Positions 43,520 to 51,454 of a stretch of DNA of 64,000 nucleotides are shown here, one piece after another. A model generated the notes under the pieces. It was not told where the DNA came from. It worked only from the letters and a program-made list of their open reading frames with translations, and did no database searches. The stretch covers positions 1,736,001 through 1,800,000 of the forward strand of contig NC_021182.1 of assembly GCF_000389635.1 (NCBI RefSeq). The letters run 5' to 3'. Numbering within the stretch: position 1 is the stretch's first letter; each line of letters begins with the position of its first letter. The position numbers and the translations under genes are program-made. The stretch is from Clostridium pasteurianum BC1 (lineage in GTDB: Bacteria > Bacillota > Clostridia > Clostridiales > Clostridiaceae).

Positions 43520-44601
43520 ATGAAATATGTTGATGAATTTAGAAATGGAGATTATTCTAAAAGCCTGGTAAAACTAATACAAAATATTACTGATAAAAAA
43601 TAAATATAATGGAGGTATGTGGTACCCATACTATGGCTATATTTAGATATGGCATTAGAGATATACTTCCAAGCAACATAAATCTTATTTCTGGACCAGG
43701 ATGTCCAGTTTGTGTTACTCCACAAAGTTATATTGATACTGCTTTAGAACTGACATCAAATAAGGATGTTATTATTGCAACTTTTGGAGATATGATAAGA
43801 GTACCTGGAAAGAAAGCTTCTTTAATGAAAAGAAAAGCAGAGGGCGCTGATATCAGGATTGTATATTCGCCAATGGATGCATTGACATTGGCACAGAACA
43901 ATCCATTAAGAAAAATAGTTTTTCTTTCAGTAGGATTCGAAACAACAACACCAATGACGGCTGTAACGGCTATAGAGGCAAGAAAGCAAGGGGTTAAAAA
44001 TCTATTTTTCCTCACCGCCCATAAGATTGTACCACCAGCTATGAGAGCTCTTGTAGATGATAAGGAACTTAATATCAGTGGTTTTTTACTTCCAGGTCAT
44101 GTCAGTGCTGTTATAGGTAAAGAACCTTATGAATTTTTAAGCAGTGAATACAGTATACCTGGAGTTATAACTGGCTTTGAACCTTTAGATATACTTAAGG
44201 GCTTAAATACACTTATAAACATGATAAATAATAGGGATCATAATATAATAAATGAATACAAAAGGATAGTACGAAATGATGGAAATTCTCAGGCTATAGA
44301 ATACTTACACAAGGTTTTTGAAGTTAGTGATAGTACGTGGAGGGGAATTGGTACTATTCCAAATAGCGGATATACATTTAATAGAGAATATGAAGAATTT
44401 GATGCCATAAAGCATTTTAATATAGATTATAAGGAATATGATGGTAGTCCAGGCTGCAGATGTGGTGACATACTTAAAGGAAAAATAACTCCACTTCAAT
44501 GTCCATTATTTAAAAAGGCGTGTACACCAGAAAATCCTGTAGGATCCTGTATGGTATCTTCAGAAGGCACTTGTGCAGCTTATTATAGGTATAATAGTTA
44601 A
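43520..44601 (+). pseudogene. hypD: HypD iron-sulfur scaffold, frameshifted near the start
   Basis: HypD assembles Fe(CN)2CO with HypC. ATG 43520 reads MKYVDEFRNGDYSKSLVKLI, then DKK and a stop at 43603. The rest of the protein continues in the next frame from codon MEVCGTHTMAIFRYGI at 43609 to the end, with SGPGCPVCVTP, HVSAVIG and SPGCRCGDIL, plus C-terminal cysteines. The A-tract at about 43597 has six As where seven would restore the usual DKKINIMEVCG reading. So either a one-base deletion, a phase-variable tract or a sequencing error is present. ATG 43609 with GAGG might allow restart, but would drop the first 28 residues. Confidence 0.85.
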
Positions 44602-44625
44602 CTTATATTTTTTAAAGAGCAGATG

Positions 44626-44733
44626 AAAACTTGCATTGCAGTTAGTTGCACCACAGTAAATCATTTTGCTATAAGTGCTGCTAAATCATTGTATCTAACT
44701 AGCACATTTAGTATAGAAGAATGTATTCAATAG
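44626..44733 (+). pseudogene. Remnant of a second hypE
   Basis: Translates as KTCIAVSCTTVNHFAISAA then SLYLTSTFSIEECIQ and stop. This aligns with GKLAVCGTVNDLAVSGAKPL and YLTSAFIIEEGYP of the intact HypE. It follows hypD directly, so the original order was hypD-hypE, as in typical hyp operons. Confidence 0.75.
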
Positions 44734-44826
44734 ATAGCTTGCAGTTTATTGTAAAATATGTGGCTTATCAAGCTAAGAAATTGATGTAATTTATTATCAC
44801 AAATTAATGATAGGGAGGAGTTTAAA

Positions 44827-44880
44827 ATGAAGGTCCCATTAAAAAAATATCCTAAATGGCTTCCTTATGGTACTATTGCA
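44827..44880 (+). pseudogene. 5' fragment of a nickel permease gene
   Basis: With GGGAGGAG upstream, ATG 44827 reads MKVPLKKYPKWLPYGTIAYY, which parallels MNLQLKNQPKWLRYGIIVAI of the complete permease at 22382. It is cut off by a transposon end at 44888. It completes a relic array hypD-hypE-nixA. Confidence 0.75.
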
Positions 44881-44908
44881 TATTATAGGGTGGACACCGA
44901 GATACGTG

Positions 44909-45027
44909 GTGCGTCCCGACAGGGCACATATTCTAGCAGGTGGGAATCCTGTCAAAGTAATATTTAGCAAATAGCTTTGTATCGAGTCTTGGAGATATTG
45001 CGGTAACGTAACATTTTAAGCGTAGAC
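44909..45027 (+). mobile_element. Group II intron 5' fragment
   Basis: These 119 bases, starting GTGCGTCCCGACAGGG, are identical to 30796-30914 and again follow GAGATACGTG. The intron is cut after CGTAGAC. Confidence 0.85.
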
Positions 45028-45046
45028 TGAAAAGGGCACAAAACTT

Positions 45047-45169
45047 ATGGATGAGCTTTGTCCAAAGCATTTCGCTTTATTAAGCAGACTACTGGGATCT
45101 TTGGAATGTGAAAGCTTAAAATCTTTTACAGACAATTTAAAACATATAAGAATTGGAATCAAAGAATAA
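45047..45169 (+). pseudogene. C-terminal fragment of a MarR-like regulator
   Basis: Reads MDELCPKHFALLSRLLGSLE and ends IRIGIKE. This resembles the last helices of MarR-family regulators (segment after the wing, KxLxxxxxPKH). The DNA-binding domain is missing upstream, where the intron fragment begins. Confidence 0.5.
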
Positions 45170-45207
45170 TTTTTTTATTGTCTCACTAAAAAATATAAAT
45201 ATAAGAC

Positions 45208-45321
45208 TATGTCAATGCTCAGTGGAAACAAGGTGAAATTACCGCAGTAAAAGCTATGGAACTTGTTTCCATGAAAAGTAATACCTTTTATAGAAGAGTT
45301 AAGGATTATGAATCAAATTAA
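45208..45321 (+). pseudogene. C-terminal fragment of a serine resolvase
   Basis: Reads NAQWKQGEITAVKAMELVSM then KSNTFYRRVKDYESN and stop. It aligns with the helix-turn-helix end of the complete resolvase at 49375 (KWENGEITAVEAMKFLNLKK). The catalytic domain is gone. Confidence 0.75.
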
Positions 45322-45482
45322 TAATTAACAAAGCCAGCAACTTGATGATGTTAAAAAAACCATCAAATTGCTGATTTTTACACTTATCTCGGTATCCACC
45401 CAAGTATAAAATAAATTCCACTCTAATCTTTAAAATATAATATAGTGGAATTTATTTTATATTTCACTATATTATATTCTAT

Positions 45483-46079
45483 TTACTTTTCAGTACGTGA
45501 CACCAATGATGGTATTCCCTCTAATATTGTTGCTATTTTCTTTTCAACTATTTCATATAGATTCTCCGCTTTACTTCTTAATTTCAAGTTATAAATGTAA
45601 CTTGTTGCATAAACAATTATATATGCTCCTATAATATCCATAGGATAGTGGTGCCCAACATACACTCTTGAAAAGCTTACAATTATTGATAGTATTGTCA
45701 TTATCATTCCAAGTATTCTATTGTATTTTCCTAAACCTAAAGCTATACTCATTGTTCCCGTAGCATGGTTACTTGGAAAGGATGAAGCTGTATCGTGAGG
45801 CAATAATAAATTCACCTTATTATGAACAAAAGGTCTGTCTACATGAAATATACTTCTAATGATTAAATTTAGTATTAAATTTATAACTGTTATAACAATA
45901 GTACTAAAAGCAATTTTTCTATATTCGCATTTTTTTTGTTTAATTCCTAAAATAAACACTATTACAATAGCTGCCATAAATATATAAGGTACATATTTGG
46001 AAAAGAAAATCATTGTCTTATCTAAAATTATGTTTTTATTTGCTAAATTATTTATTAGTCTAAAAAGTTCCATATTCAT
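45483..46079 (-). CDS. PAP2-family membrane phosphatase
   Basis: 198 residues, about six helices. Family motifs: RSIFHVDRPFVH (a variant of KxxxxxxRP), SSFPSNHATG (PSGH-like, here PSNH) and SRVYVGHHYPMDIIGA (SRxxxxxHxxxD). These enzymes dephosphorylate lipids such as undecaprenyl diphosphate (BcrC type), which can give bacitracin tolerance. The final residues SLVSRTEK and the stop are encoded by a Tn3-like end at 45484-45519, so the natural C-terminus has been replaced. Because the tail is outside the catalytic core, activity may remain. Confidence 0.88.
   Translation of the reverse strand: MNMELFRLINNLANKNIILDKTMIFFSKYVPYIFMAAIVIVFILGIKQKKCEYRKIAFSTIVITVINLILNLIIRSIFHVDRPFVHNKVNLLLPHDTASSFPSNHATGTMSIALGLGKYNRILGMIMTILSIIVSFSRVYVGHHYPMDIIGAYIIVYATSYIYNLKLRSKAENLYEIVEKKIATILEGIPSLVSRTEK
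45484..45519. repeat. Tn3-like terminal repeat inside the PAP2 gene end
   Basis: TACTTTTCAGTACGTGACAC then CAATGATGGTATTCCC, same family as 27978 and 49051. It supplies the stop codon of the PAP2 gene. Confidence 0.65.
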
Positions 46080-46782
46080 TTTAACTACTCCTTCAATAAT
46101 ATATTTAAATAAAAAATAGCAACCTTTGCCACATAGTCTTCCTATAAAATTATAAAGATTAATTTATAGCATAATATTCCAATTATAGGTCACATAATTA
46201 GACACGATAAGTTTATAGTCTTCAAATAATAAGATCTCATTATATTTTATATCATAGATATTTAAGATTAAAATTACATTAAAAAGCTCTTAGATTTGTC
46301 TTAAATCATATATAAGATGTGATTATGTGGTAATTATAATTACTAGAATAAAAAATACGAATTCAACGCAATAGATGGGTGTGGAATTGAAATGAACTAC
46401 ATGGGGTACGGCAACATAGCCATCTCATTTCAATTCGTGTTACAAGAATAATTAAATACTCTATTTATAAATTTTATGATAGATAATATATGAATAAATT
46501 ATAGGTATAACTCTAATTAATAATATAATAATTATTGGAACTATATAATTTAAATCTATCTTTGTAGGACTTAGTATTATATGGGGCTTGTGTAGTAATG
46601 GAACAGAAAACAGCTATAAGCGTGTAAATATTTTACAGTTATAGCCGTTTTCAATTTAACCTTCTATTCTGGAGACTTCTTAATCTCTTACACTAATTGA
46701 TTTAATACATTATTCTCGTTTCTTAGCTTGATGGCTATGTTGCCGTACCCCAAGTTGACGACATTGTCCATGTAGCCATAAT
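46080..46782. repeat. Intergenic patch of transposon ends
   Basis: No gene in 700 bases. It holds an ACACAAT-type palindrome remnant (46360), a hairpin GAATTGAAATGA (46384) with TCATTTCAATTC (46425) enclosing GGGGTACGGCAACATAGCCA, a Tn3-like end GGGGCTTGTGTAGTAATGGA at 46583, and an IS231-like right end at 46672-46751 finishing TGTTGCCGTACCCC. The outer 22 bases at 46403-46424 and 46730-46751 are perfect inverted repeats, so 46403-46751 behaves like a 349-bp miniature element. Confidence 0.6.
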
Positions 46783-47694
46783 CTATGTTAATATCAAACT
46801 CCAGATTGGTGTTGAAACAAGCGAAGCAAGGGTAGAAAGTATAACGCATTTTGCAGCAAATGTGGCATCTCCATTATATTTAGAAGCTAATATTCCTGTT
46901 GTAGTGCCAGCTGGCATAGCTGTTAATATAACTGCGACTCCTGTTACCAAAGCATCCGTTCTAAATATTATACATCCACTCCATACTAATAGTGGCAATA
47001 TTACAAGTCTTAATATTGTATAATATAAAAGTTTTTTATTTACCAATGTCTTAAAATCCACATCTGCTAAAATTGTTCCAATGACTATCATGGAAAGTGC
47101 CGTACTGCAATTGCTCAAATTCTTAATCGAGGTATCCAAAAATCCAGGTAGATGTACCTGAGTAAACATGAACAACAATCCAATAAAAACTGCCACAATG
47201 CAAGGATGTGTAAGCACCCTCTTTATTAATGTCTTTTTGTCGGGTGATTCCGTGAACGTGGCTACACCTTCAGACCACATGACAATACGCTGGGGAATTA
47301 AAAAGATAGATGCATAGGCAAGACCCATTGCTCCAAAAACACCTTCTGCAATAGGATTTCCCAAAAAACCAGCATTAGAGCATATTGTTGCATATTGTAA
47401 CACTTTTCTCTGTTCAGATTCATATTTAACATATAAGATTTTACTCAGAATGAAACACATAATCTGAATGAGTACAGATATAATTAATATGGTTCCAAAA
47501 CTTATTAAAGTGCTTTTATTGAAAGTAATCATAAATGATTTAATAATATTGCATGGCAATAGAACATAAATCACCAGATTTGTGATGCTTTCTTTCCCCT
47601 GCTCTGAAATTATATTCAGTTTCTTAAGAATCAGACCTGTTAGTATCATCAAAAACATTGTTAACTGCAAGTCCACTAATCCTTGTATCGCCAT
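46783..47694 (-). CDS. AEC-family auxin efflux/malate carrier
   Basis: 303 residues with about ten helices. Membrane transporters of the auxin efflux carrier family move organic acids, often malate or amino-acid-like anions. Visible family traits: MILTGLILKKLNIISEQG N-terminus, NAGFLGNPIAEGVFG in helix 4, and AVILTAMPAGTTTGILASKY near the C-terminus. The gene follows a homocitrate/isopropylmalate synthase-family gene on the same strand after 65 bases, so it may carry a substrate or product of that enzyme. Confidence 0.88.
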   Translation of the reverse strand: MAIQGLVDLQLTMFLMILTGLILKKLNIISEQGKESITNLVIYVLLPCNIIKSFMITFNKSTLISFGTILIISVLIQIMCFILSKILYVKYESEQRKVLQYATICSNAGFLGNPIAEGVFGAMGLAYASIFLIPQRIVMWSEGVATFTESPDKKTLIKRVLTHPCIVAVFIGLLFMFTQVHLPGFLDTSIKNLSNCSTALSMIVIGTILADVDFKTLVNKKLLYYTILRLVILPLLVWSGCIIFRTDALVTGVAVILTAMPAGTTTGILASKYNGDATFAAKCVILSTLASLVSTPIWSLILT

Positions 47695-47759
47695 AGTCTA
47701 CCACCCGCTTTCCGTTACCCATTATAGGATTTTCTTCTTTCATATGAAGAACTAAATCT

Positions 47760-48938
47760 TTAAAATTTGTCTTTGTATCTGTAATCACTTCCATTTTTTA
47801 CATCTTCTAAAAAAATAATATTAAATAAATGATAAGCATCCTCTATTGTGACATCATTTATGATTTTTGAAATATTTCTATAAAAAATTTCGATATTTAC
47901 AATTTCTGTATTTGTAAGATCTCTGAATTTAGATTTTAAATGTGTAGCAATAATTTTAGAACTTGATATTCCAGAAATGGGTGAATCATAAATATTTGTT
48001 GTTTTCCCAAAATCCTCTGGGGCAATATATTGATACATAGATTTATCTTTTAGCATGCCATCTTGATGTATTCCTGATTCATGAATAAAAGCATTTTTAC
48101 CAATAATAGGTTTTAATGGTGATGATGTATAACCTATTACATCTTCTATTAACTTACTAATTTCATAAATATTTTTTAAATCTAAATCAGTTTTAATATT
48201 GTATTTTTTGTTTAATATGCATAGAATTTCATCTACGGCTGAATTTCCAGCACGTTCTCCAATTCCTAAAAATGTTGTTTCTACCTGTGTTGCACCGTTT
48301 AAAATACCTGCAATAGTATTAGCAGTAGCAAGTCCCATATCATTGTGACAATGTATGCTTATGCCAAAAGAATAATTACAATCATATATTTTTTTTATTA
48401 ATGCACCATATTCTTCCGGAGTAGAACAGCCAACAGTGTCTGCTATAGTTACATAATCAATATTATAATTATTACATAATTCCAGGACTTTAAATAAGTA
48501 AGTTTCATCAGCTCGTGTTGCATCCTCTAGGCAAACATCTACCTTAATATTTAAGTTAGATATGTAATTTAAGGATTGTTGCAATTTTGCTAACATATTT
48601 TCTTTTGTAGAATTTAATTTTTTAAGAATATGCAGTGTGGATATAGGAACAAGTAATTTTACAACTAAATTTTTATTTACATTAACTAGCTTACAAGTTA
48701 ATTCAATATCTTTAGGAATTAACCTGGTTAGAACCACCATTTTTTGTAATTCGCCTAGATGCGTTGATTTTTCACTTATTAATTGGAAATCCTCTTTAGT
48801 TGTACACATTCCCACTTCTAAAGAATGAATATTTGTTGTTTTAAGCAAATCAAAGATTTTTAATTGTGTTTTGAGATCTTTACGAAGATTTCTCTGTTGC
48901 ATACCATCTCTTACAGTATTATCTTGAAATTTAATCAT
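47760..48938 (-). CDS. Homocitrate/isopropylmalate/citramalate synthase-family enzyme
   Basis: 392 residues, TIM-barrel HMGL-like acyl-CoA condensing enzyme. FQDNTVRDGMQQRNL is the first catalytic motif (the usual Glu of RDGEQ is Met here), ISIHCHNDMGLATANT holds the metal-binding His pair, and LGIGERAGNSAVDEI and ESGIHQDGMLKD follow. It lacks the long regulatory domain of LeuA, so it is closer in size to NifV-type homocitrate synthases. Substrate cannot be fixed: acetyl-CoA with 2-oxoglutarate, 2-oxoisovalerate or pyruvate are options. GGAGGTGC precedes the ATG. Confidence 0.85.
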   Translation of the reverse strand: MIKFQDNTVRDGMQQRNLRKDLKTQLKIFDLLKTTNIHSLEVGMCTTKEDFQLISEKSTHLGELQKMVVLTRLIPKDIELTCKLVNVNKNLVVKLLVPISTLHILKKLNSTKENMLAKLQQSLNYISNLNIKVDVCLEDATRADETYLFKVLELCNNYNIDYVTIADTVGCSTPEEYGALIKKIYDCNYSFGISIHCHNDMGLATANTIAGILNGATQVETTFLGIGERAGNSAVDEILCILNKKYNIKTDLDLKNIYEISKLIEDVIGYTSSPLKPIIGKNAFIHESGIHQDGMLKDKSMYQYIAPEDFGKTTNIYDSPISGISSSKIIATHLKSKFRDLTNTEIVNIEIFYRNISKIINDVTIEDAYHLFNIIFLEDVKNGSDYRYKDKF

Positions 48939-49050
48939 AATGCACCTCCAAATAATTAAAAAATATTATACATTTGTTTGTGTGTTCTTTATTACAAATT
49001 TTGATATAAATTCATTAAAATTGGATTAAAACTTTGTTATACTTTTGTTA

Positions 49051-49136
49051 TACTTTTCAGTACATGACACGAATGCTCCCATTACCCCATGTAGTAGGGG
49101 TCTCTGTAGTAATGGAACAGAAAATTACAACTTAAT
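49051..49136. repeat. Two back-to-back Tn3-like ends
   Basis: 49051-49088 is a 38-bp end (TACTTTTCAGTACATGACAC to CATTACCCC). Eight bases later, at 49097, a different end begins GGGGTCTCTGTAGTAATGGA, close to the E. coli Tn3 end pattern GGGGTCTGACGCTCAGTGGA. The second type recurs at 46583. No transposase is present. Confidence 0.65.
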
Positions 49137-49221
49137 CTCATTTATCTCCATTTGACATATGCCCTATCATTTTAGGTTATGAGTTAAGGTACAATTATCA
49201 TTTTAGCTATAGTTTAAAAAA

Positions 49222-49322
49222 GTATACTTTTACAAACTATATGAAAATAATCAATTATTAAGTTTACAAAGTATGAAAAAATATATTACAAACGTTTGTA
49301 AAAACATATAGACATTTACAGG
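49222..49322. promoter_or_regulatory. Putative resolution site/operator upstream of resolvase
   Basis: TTACAAACGTTTGTAA at 49286-49301 is a perfect 16-base palindrome. Further TTTACAAA-like half sites lie at about 49231, 49263 and 49315. Small serine recombinases bind such spaced inverted sites just upstream of their own gene, both for resolution and autoregulation. Confidence 0.55.
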
Positions 49323-49374
49323 CAATTAATTATATACTTAAGGTATGAAATAATTGAACGGAGGCATTAAGTAT

Positions 49375-50025
49375 ATGAAAAATAAAATATTTGCGTATAT
49401 TAGGGTTTCAAGTAAAGATCAAAATACAGATAGACAGATGGACGCAATTAATGAGTACTGTAAATCTAATGATATAAATTTAGATGAAAGGGATATATAT
49501 ACGGATAAAGCAAGCGGAAAAAATTTTAATAGAGAGAAATACCAGGCTTTAAAGATTAATTTTAGAGAAGGTGATACATTAATAATTAAAGAACTTGACA
49601 GATTGGGTAGAGATATGGTCATGATAAAAGAAGAGTGGCATGAATTAACTAAGTCACATATTAATATTGTTGTTATAGATACACCTATATTAAATACGAC
49701 AAATAAGACAGATCTTGAGAAGAGTTTAATATCTAATATAGTATTTGAACTGCTTGCATATATGGCACAAAAGGAAAGATTGAAAATAAAGCAAAGACAA
49801 TCAGAAGGCATTGCAGCGGCAAGAGCAAAAGGTAAACATTTAGGTAGACCGAAAGCAGAATATCCAAGTAATTGGAATGAAGTTATTCCAAAGTGGGAAA
49901 ATGGAGAAATTACAGCAGTTGAAGCTATGAAATTTTTAAATCTAAAAAAGAATACATTTTATAAATTGACTAAGAAGCTTAGAAATGAAAAAAGAAATAA
50001 GGAAATAAAAAAATTGCTATCTTAG
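49375..50025 (+). CDS. Serine recombinase (resolvase/invertase)
   Basis: 216 residues. The catalytic domain opens IFAYIRVSSKDQNTDRQM with the nucleophilic serine near residue 10. LIIKELDRLGRDMVMI supplies the arginine pair. The long E helix and basic segment AAARAKGKHLGRPKAEYPSN lead into a C-terminal helix-turn-helix (EITAVEAMKFLNLKKNTFYK). GGAGG precedes ATG 49375; the in-frame TTG 49354 is less likely. It resembles Tn3-type resolvases and the fragment at 45208. It may resolve plasmid multimers or cointegrates of the Tn3-like elements here. Confidence 0.93.
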   Translation: MKNKIFAYIRVSSKDQNTDRQMDAINEYCKSNDINLDERDIYTDKASGKNFNREKYQALKINFREGDTLIIKELDRLGRDMVMIKEEWHELTKSHINIVVIDTPILNTTNKTDLEKSLISNIVFELLAYMAQKERLKIKQRQSEGIAAARAKGKHLGRPKAEYPSNWNEVIPKWENGEITAVEAMKFLNLKKNTFYKLTKKLRNEKRNKEIKKLLS

Positions 50026-50035
50026 AGATTAAGAA

Positions 50036-50262
50036 ATAACCTAACGGAAATTCAAACAAAAGTTATCTCCAAGTAACCAAGCCCGTTGGGCACCCTCATT
50101 GAAAGTCTAAGCCCGTCGGGTACCTTCGGTGTAATTCCACGCGGAGTCCCGCGGGAGCTTCCACCTCAGCTAAGACTTTAAATTCGGCTAGGTTTATCGG
50201 AGGCCTCTTAAAGCTAAACTTTTGTTTTTATTAAAGTATAGTAATTTTTTTCTAGTGAATAT
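50036..50262. repeat. GC-rich structured repeat, copy 2
   Basis: Starts TAACCTAACGGAAATTC 10 bases after the resolvase gene and ends TTTTTTTCTAGTGAATAT. It matches 3986-4182 over its length but contains about 30 extra bases, a duplicated unit (AAGCCCGTTGGGCACC beside AAGCCCGTCGGGTACC). The centre, ACGCGGAGTCCCGCGGGAGC, is unchanged between copies. Strong conservation at two distant sites implies recent spread or selection. Confidence 0.65.
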
Positions 50263-50324
50263 CAACAACATGTTTATAACATAATTATAACTTATATAAG
50301 GTTTATCGTGATAATATTAAAAAA

Positions 50325-50377
50325 TGTAATACAAAAATTTTATGGCCATAGCTGTAGCATAAAAATTTTGTATTACA
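50325..50377. repeat. TGTAATACA hairpin element, copy 2
   Basis: Arms TGTAATACAAAAATTTTATG and CATAAAAATTTTGTATTACA are nearly perfect over 20 bases around GCCATAGCTGTAG. It follows GC-rich repeat copy 2 by about 60 bases; copy 1 of each also lie together near 4 kb, in the opposite order. Confidence 0.7.
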
Positions 50378-50941
50378 TAAAAACCTACCTCCCGCACTTC
50401 GCTTGGGGCTACCGCGTTCCACAATGGACACCTTGTCAACTCCGCTATGCTACGCTGACCACTTCCATTGTTCCACTTGGTCTACAGTCTCTTTTTCTTT
50501 TAGGATATTTACATATTTAGAGATATAAATGATTAGTTTTAAAAATACTTAATTTATAGCTTGTTCCTGGTTGCACAGATGCTTCATGCTGCTACTGATT
50601 AAAACCTTATTATATTCAAATCATAATTTCAGTTCACTATGTGTGTCTAAAGCGTGTAATAATCGTAAGAAAACCTACGGTGCTCCTATCACTAGAAGGG
50701 TAAGAGTGTGCTTTCATATAGGTTTATGCGGACATGGTAGATAAATCCAAACTATACAGAGGATTGTATGCACGTGCTGCCATTACTTTTTGCCCCAATT
50801 ATTCAAGGTTTTTGGTTCAGCACTTCATAATAAAAAAGTTTTACATTTATTCAACTTTAATCAAATAGACAGTTGACAAAAGTTGAATGAAATAGTATAA
50901 TTATAATTGTAGAAAGGAAATAAAATATCAGGAGGTAAAAA
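50378..50941. other. Gene-free region with structured GC-rich blocks
   Basis: No gene in 560 bases. A GC-rich block at 50386-50495 contains CCACAATGG and CCATTGTTC as inverted parts and CTCCGCTATGCTACGC. A second block at about 50640-50790 includes AAACCTACGG and ATAGGTTTATG. Either could be a non-coding RNA. A TATAAT-like box (50901) lies ahead of the radC-like gene, with AGGAGG at 50931. Confidence 0.35.
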
Positions 50942-51379
50942 ATGAATATTCAAATCGTATCAATTAAAATGGTAAAGGAAAAAGATTTACACTATGAGTA
51001 TGAAAGTATTTCTAGGGTTCCACAATCAGCAGAGTTGGTTAGAAAGGTTATAGGTGATATGGATAGAGAGGCTTTTGTAGTTATAACATTAGATACTAAA
51101 AATCACCCAACTTCAATAAATGTAAACTCTATTGGGAATTTAAATTCTTCTATTGTACATCCTAGAGAAGTATTTAAAACAGCAATATTAGGAAATGCTG
51201 CAAGTATATTAGTGGGACATAATCATCCGTCAGGGGATACATCACCAAGTAAAGAAGATATTAATGTCACTAATAGATTAAAGGAAGCAGGAAGAATATT
51301 AGGGATAGAAGTATTAGACCATATAATAGTTGGTAGTTTTAATAACTACATAAGTTTAAAGGAAAAAGGGCTTTTATAA
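50942..51379 (+). CDS. RadC-like JAB-domain protein
   Basis: 145 residues: only the JAB/JAMM domain of RadC, without the N-terminal helix-hairpin-helix. VHPREVFKTAIL and the metal-binding HNHPSGDTSPSKEDI (His-x-His...Asp) are intact at about residues 78-117. RadC-like proteins of this short form are common on plasmids, ICEs and prophages; their substrate is not established. AGGAGG precedes the ATG. Context of resolvase and excisionase-like genes supports a mobile-element origin. Confidence 0.9.
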   Translation: MNIQIVSIKMVKEKDLHYEYESISRVPQSAELVRKVIGDMDREAFVVITLDTKNHPTSINVNSIGNLNSSIVHPREVFKTAILGNAASILVGHNHPSGDTSPSKEDINVTNRLKEAGRILGIEVLDHIIVGSFNNYISLKEKGLL

Positions 51380-51387
51380 GCCTTTTC
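51364..51387 (+). terminator. Terminator overlapping the end of the radC-like gene
   Basis: AAAGGGCTT, TTAT, AAGCCTTTT forms a compact stem that includes the stop codon, followed by CC and Ts. Confidence 0.6.
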
Positions 51388-51454
51388 CTCCAATTTTAAA
51401 TTTGAATATTCATTATTTTAAATAGATTCTATTTACTGAAAGGGGATAAAGAAA

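Larger units (their letters stand above)
44888..45401. mobile_element. Internally deleted transposon with resolvase 3' end and intron fragment
   Basis: Left end GGGTGGACACCGAGATACGT (44888), right end complement GGGTGGATACCGAGATAAG (45401): inverted repeats. Inside are a 119-base group II intron start (44909-45027), a MarR-like gene end (45047-45169), a serine resolvase gene end (45208-45321) and a hairpin CAGCAACTTGATG/CATCAAATTGCTG. The transposase is missing. The type looks Tn3-like because of the resolvase. Confidence 0.7.

Noticed and set aside
49375-50262. IS607-type element (serine recombinase plus GC-rich tnpB-like end)
   Set aside because: The recombinase starts directly with the catalytic domain, without the N-terminal MerR-like domain of IS607 TnpA, and no tnpB gene lies between it and the repeat.
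50308-50520. 70-codon frame containing a histidine/tyrosine-rich peptide
   Set aside because: It covers a TGTAATACA hairpin and a GC-rich structured block; no ribosome site and no protein-like pattern.
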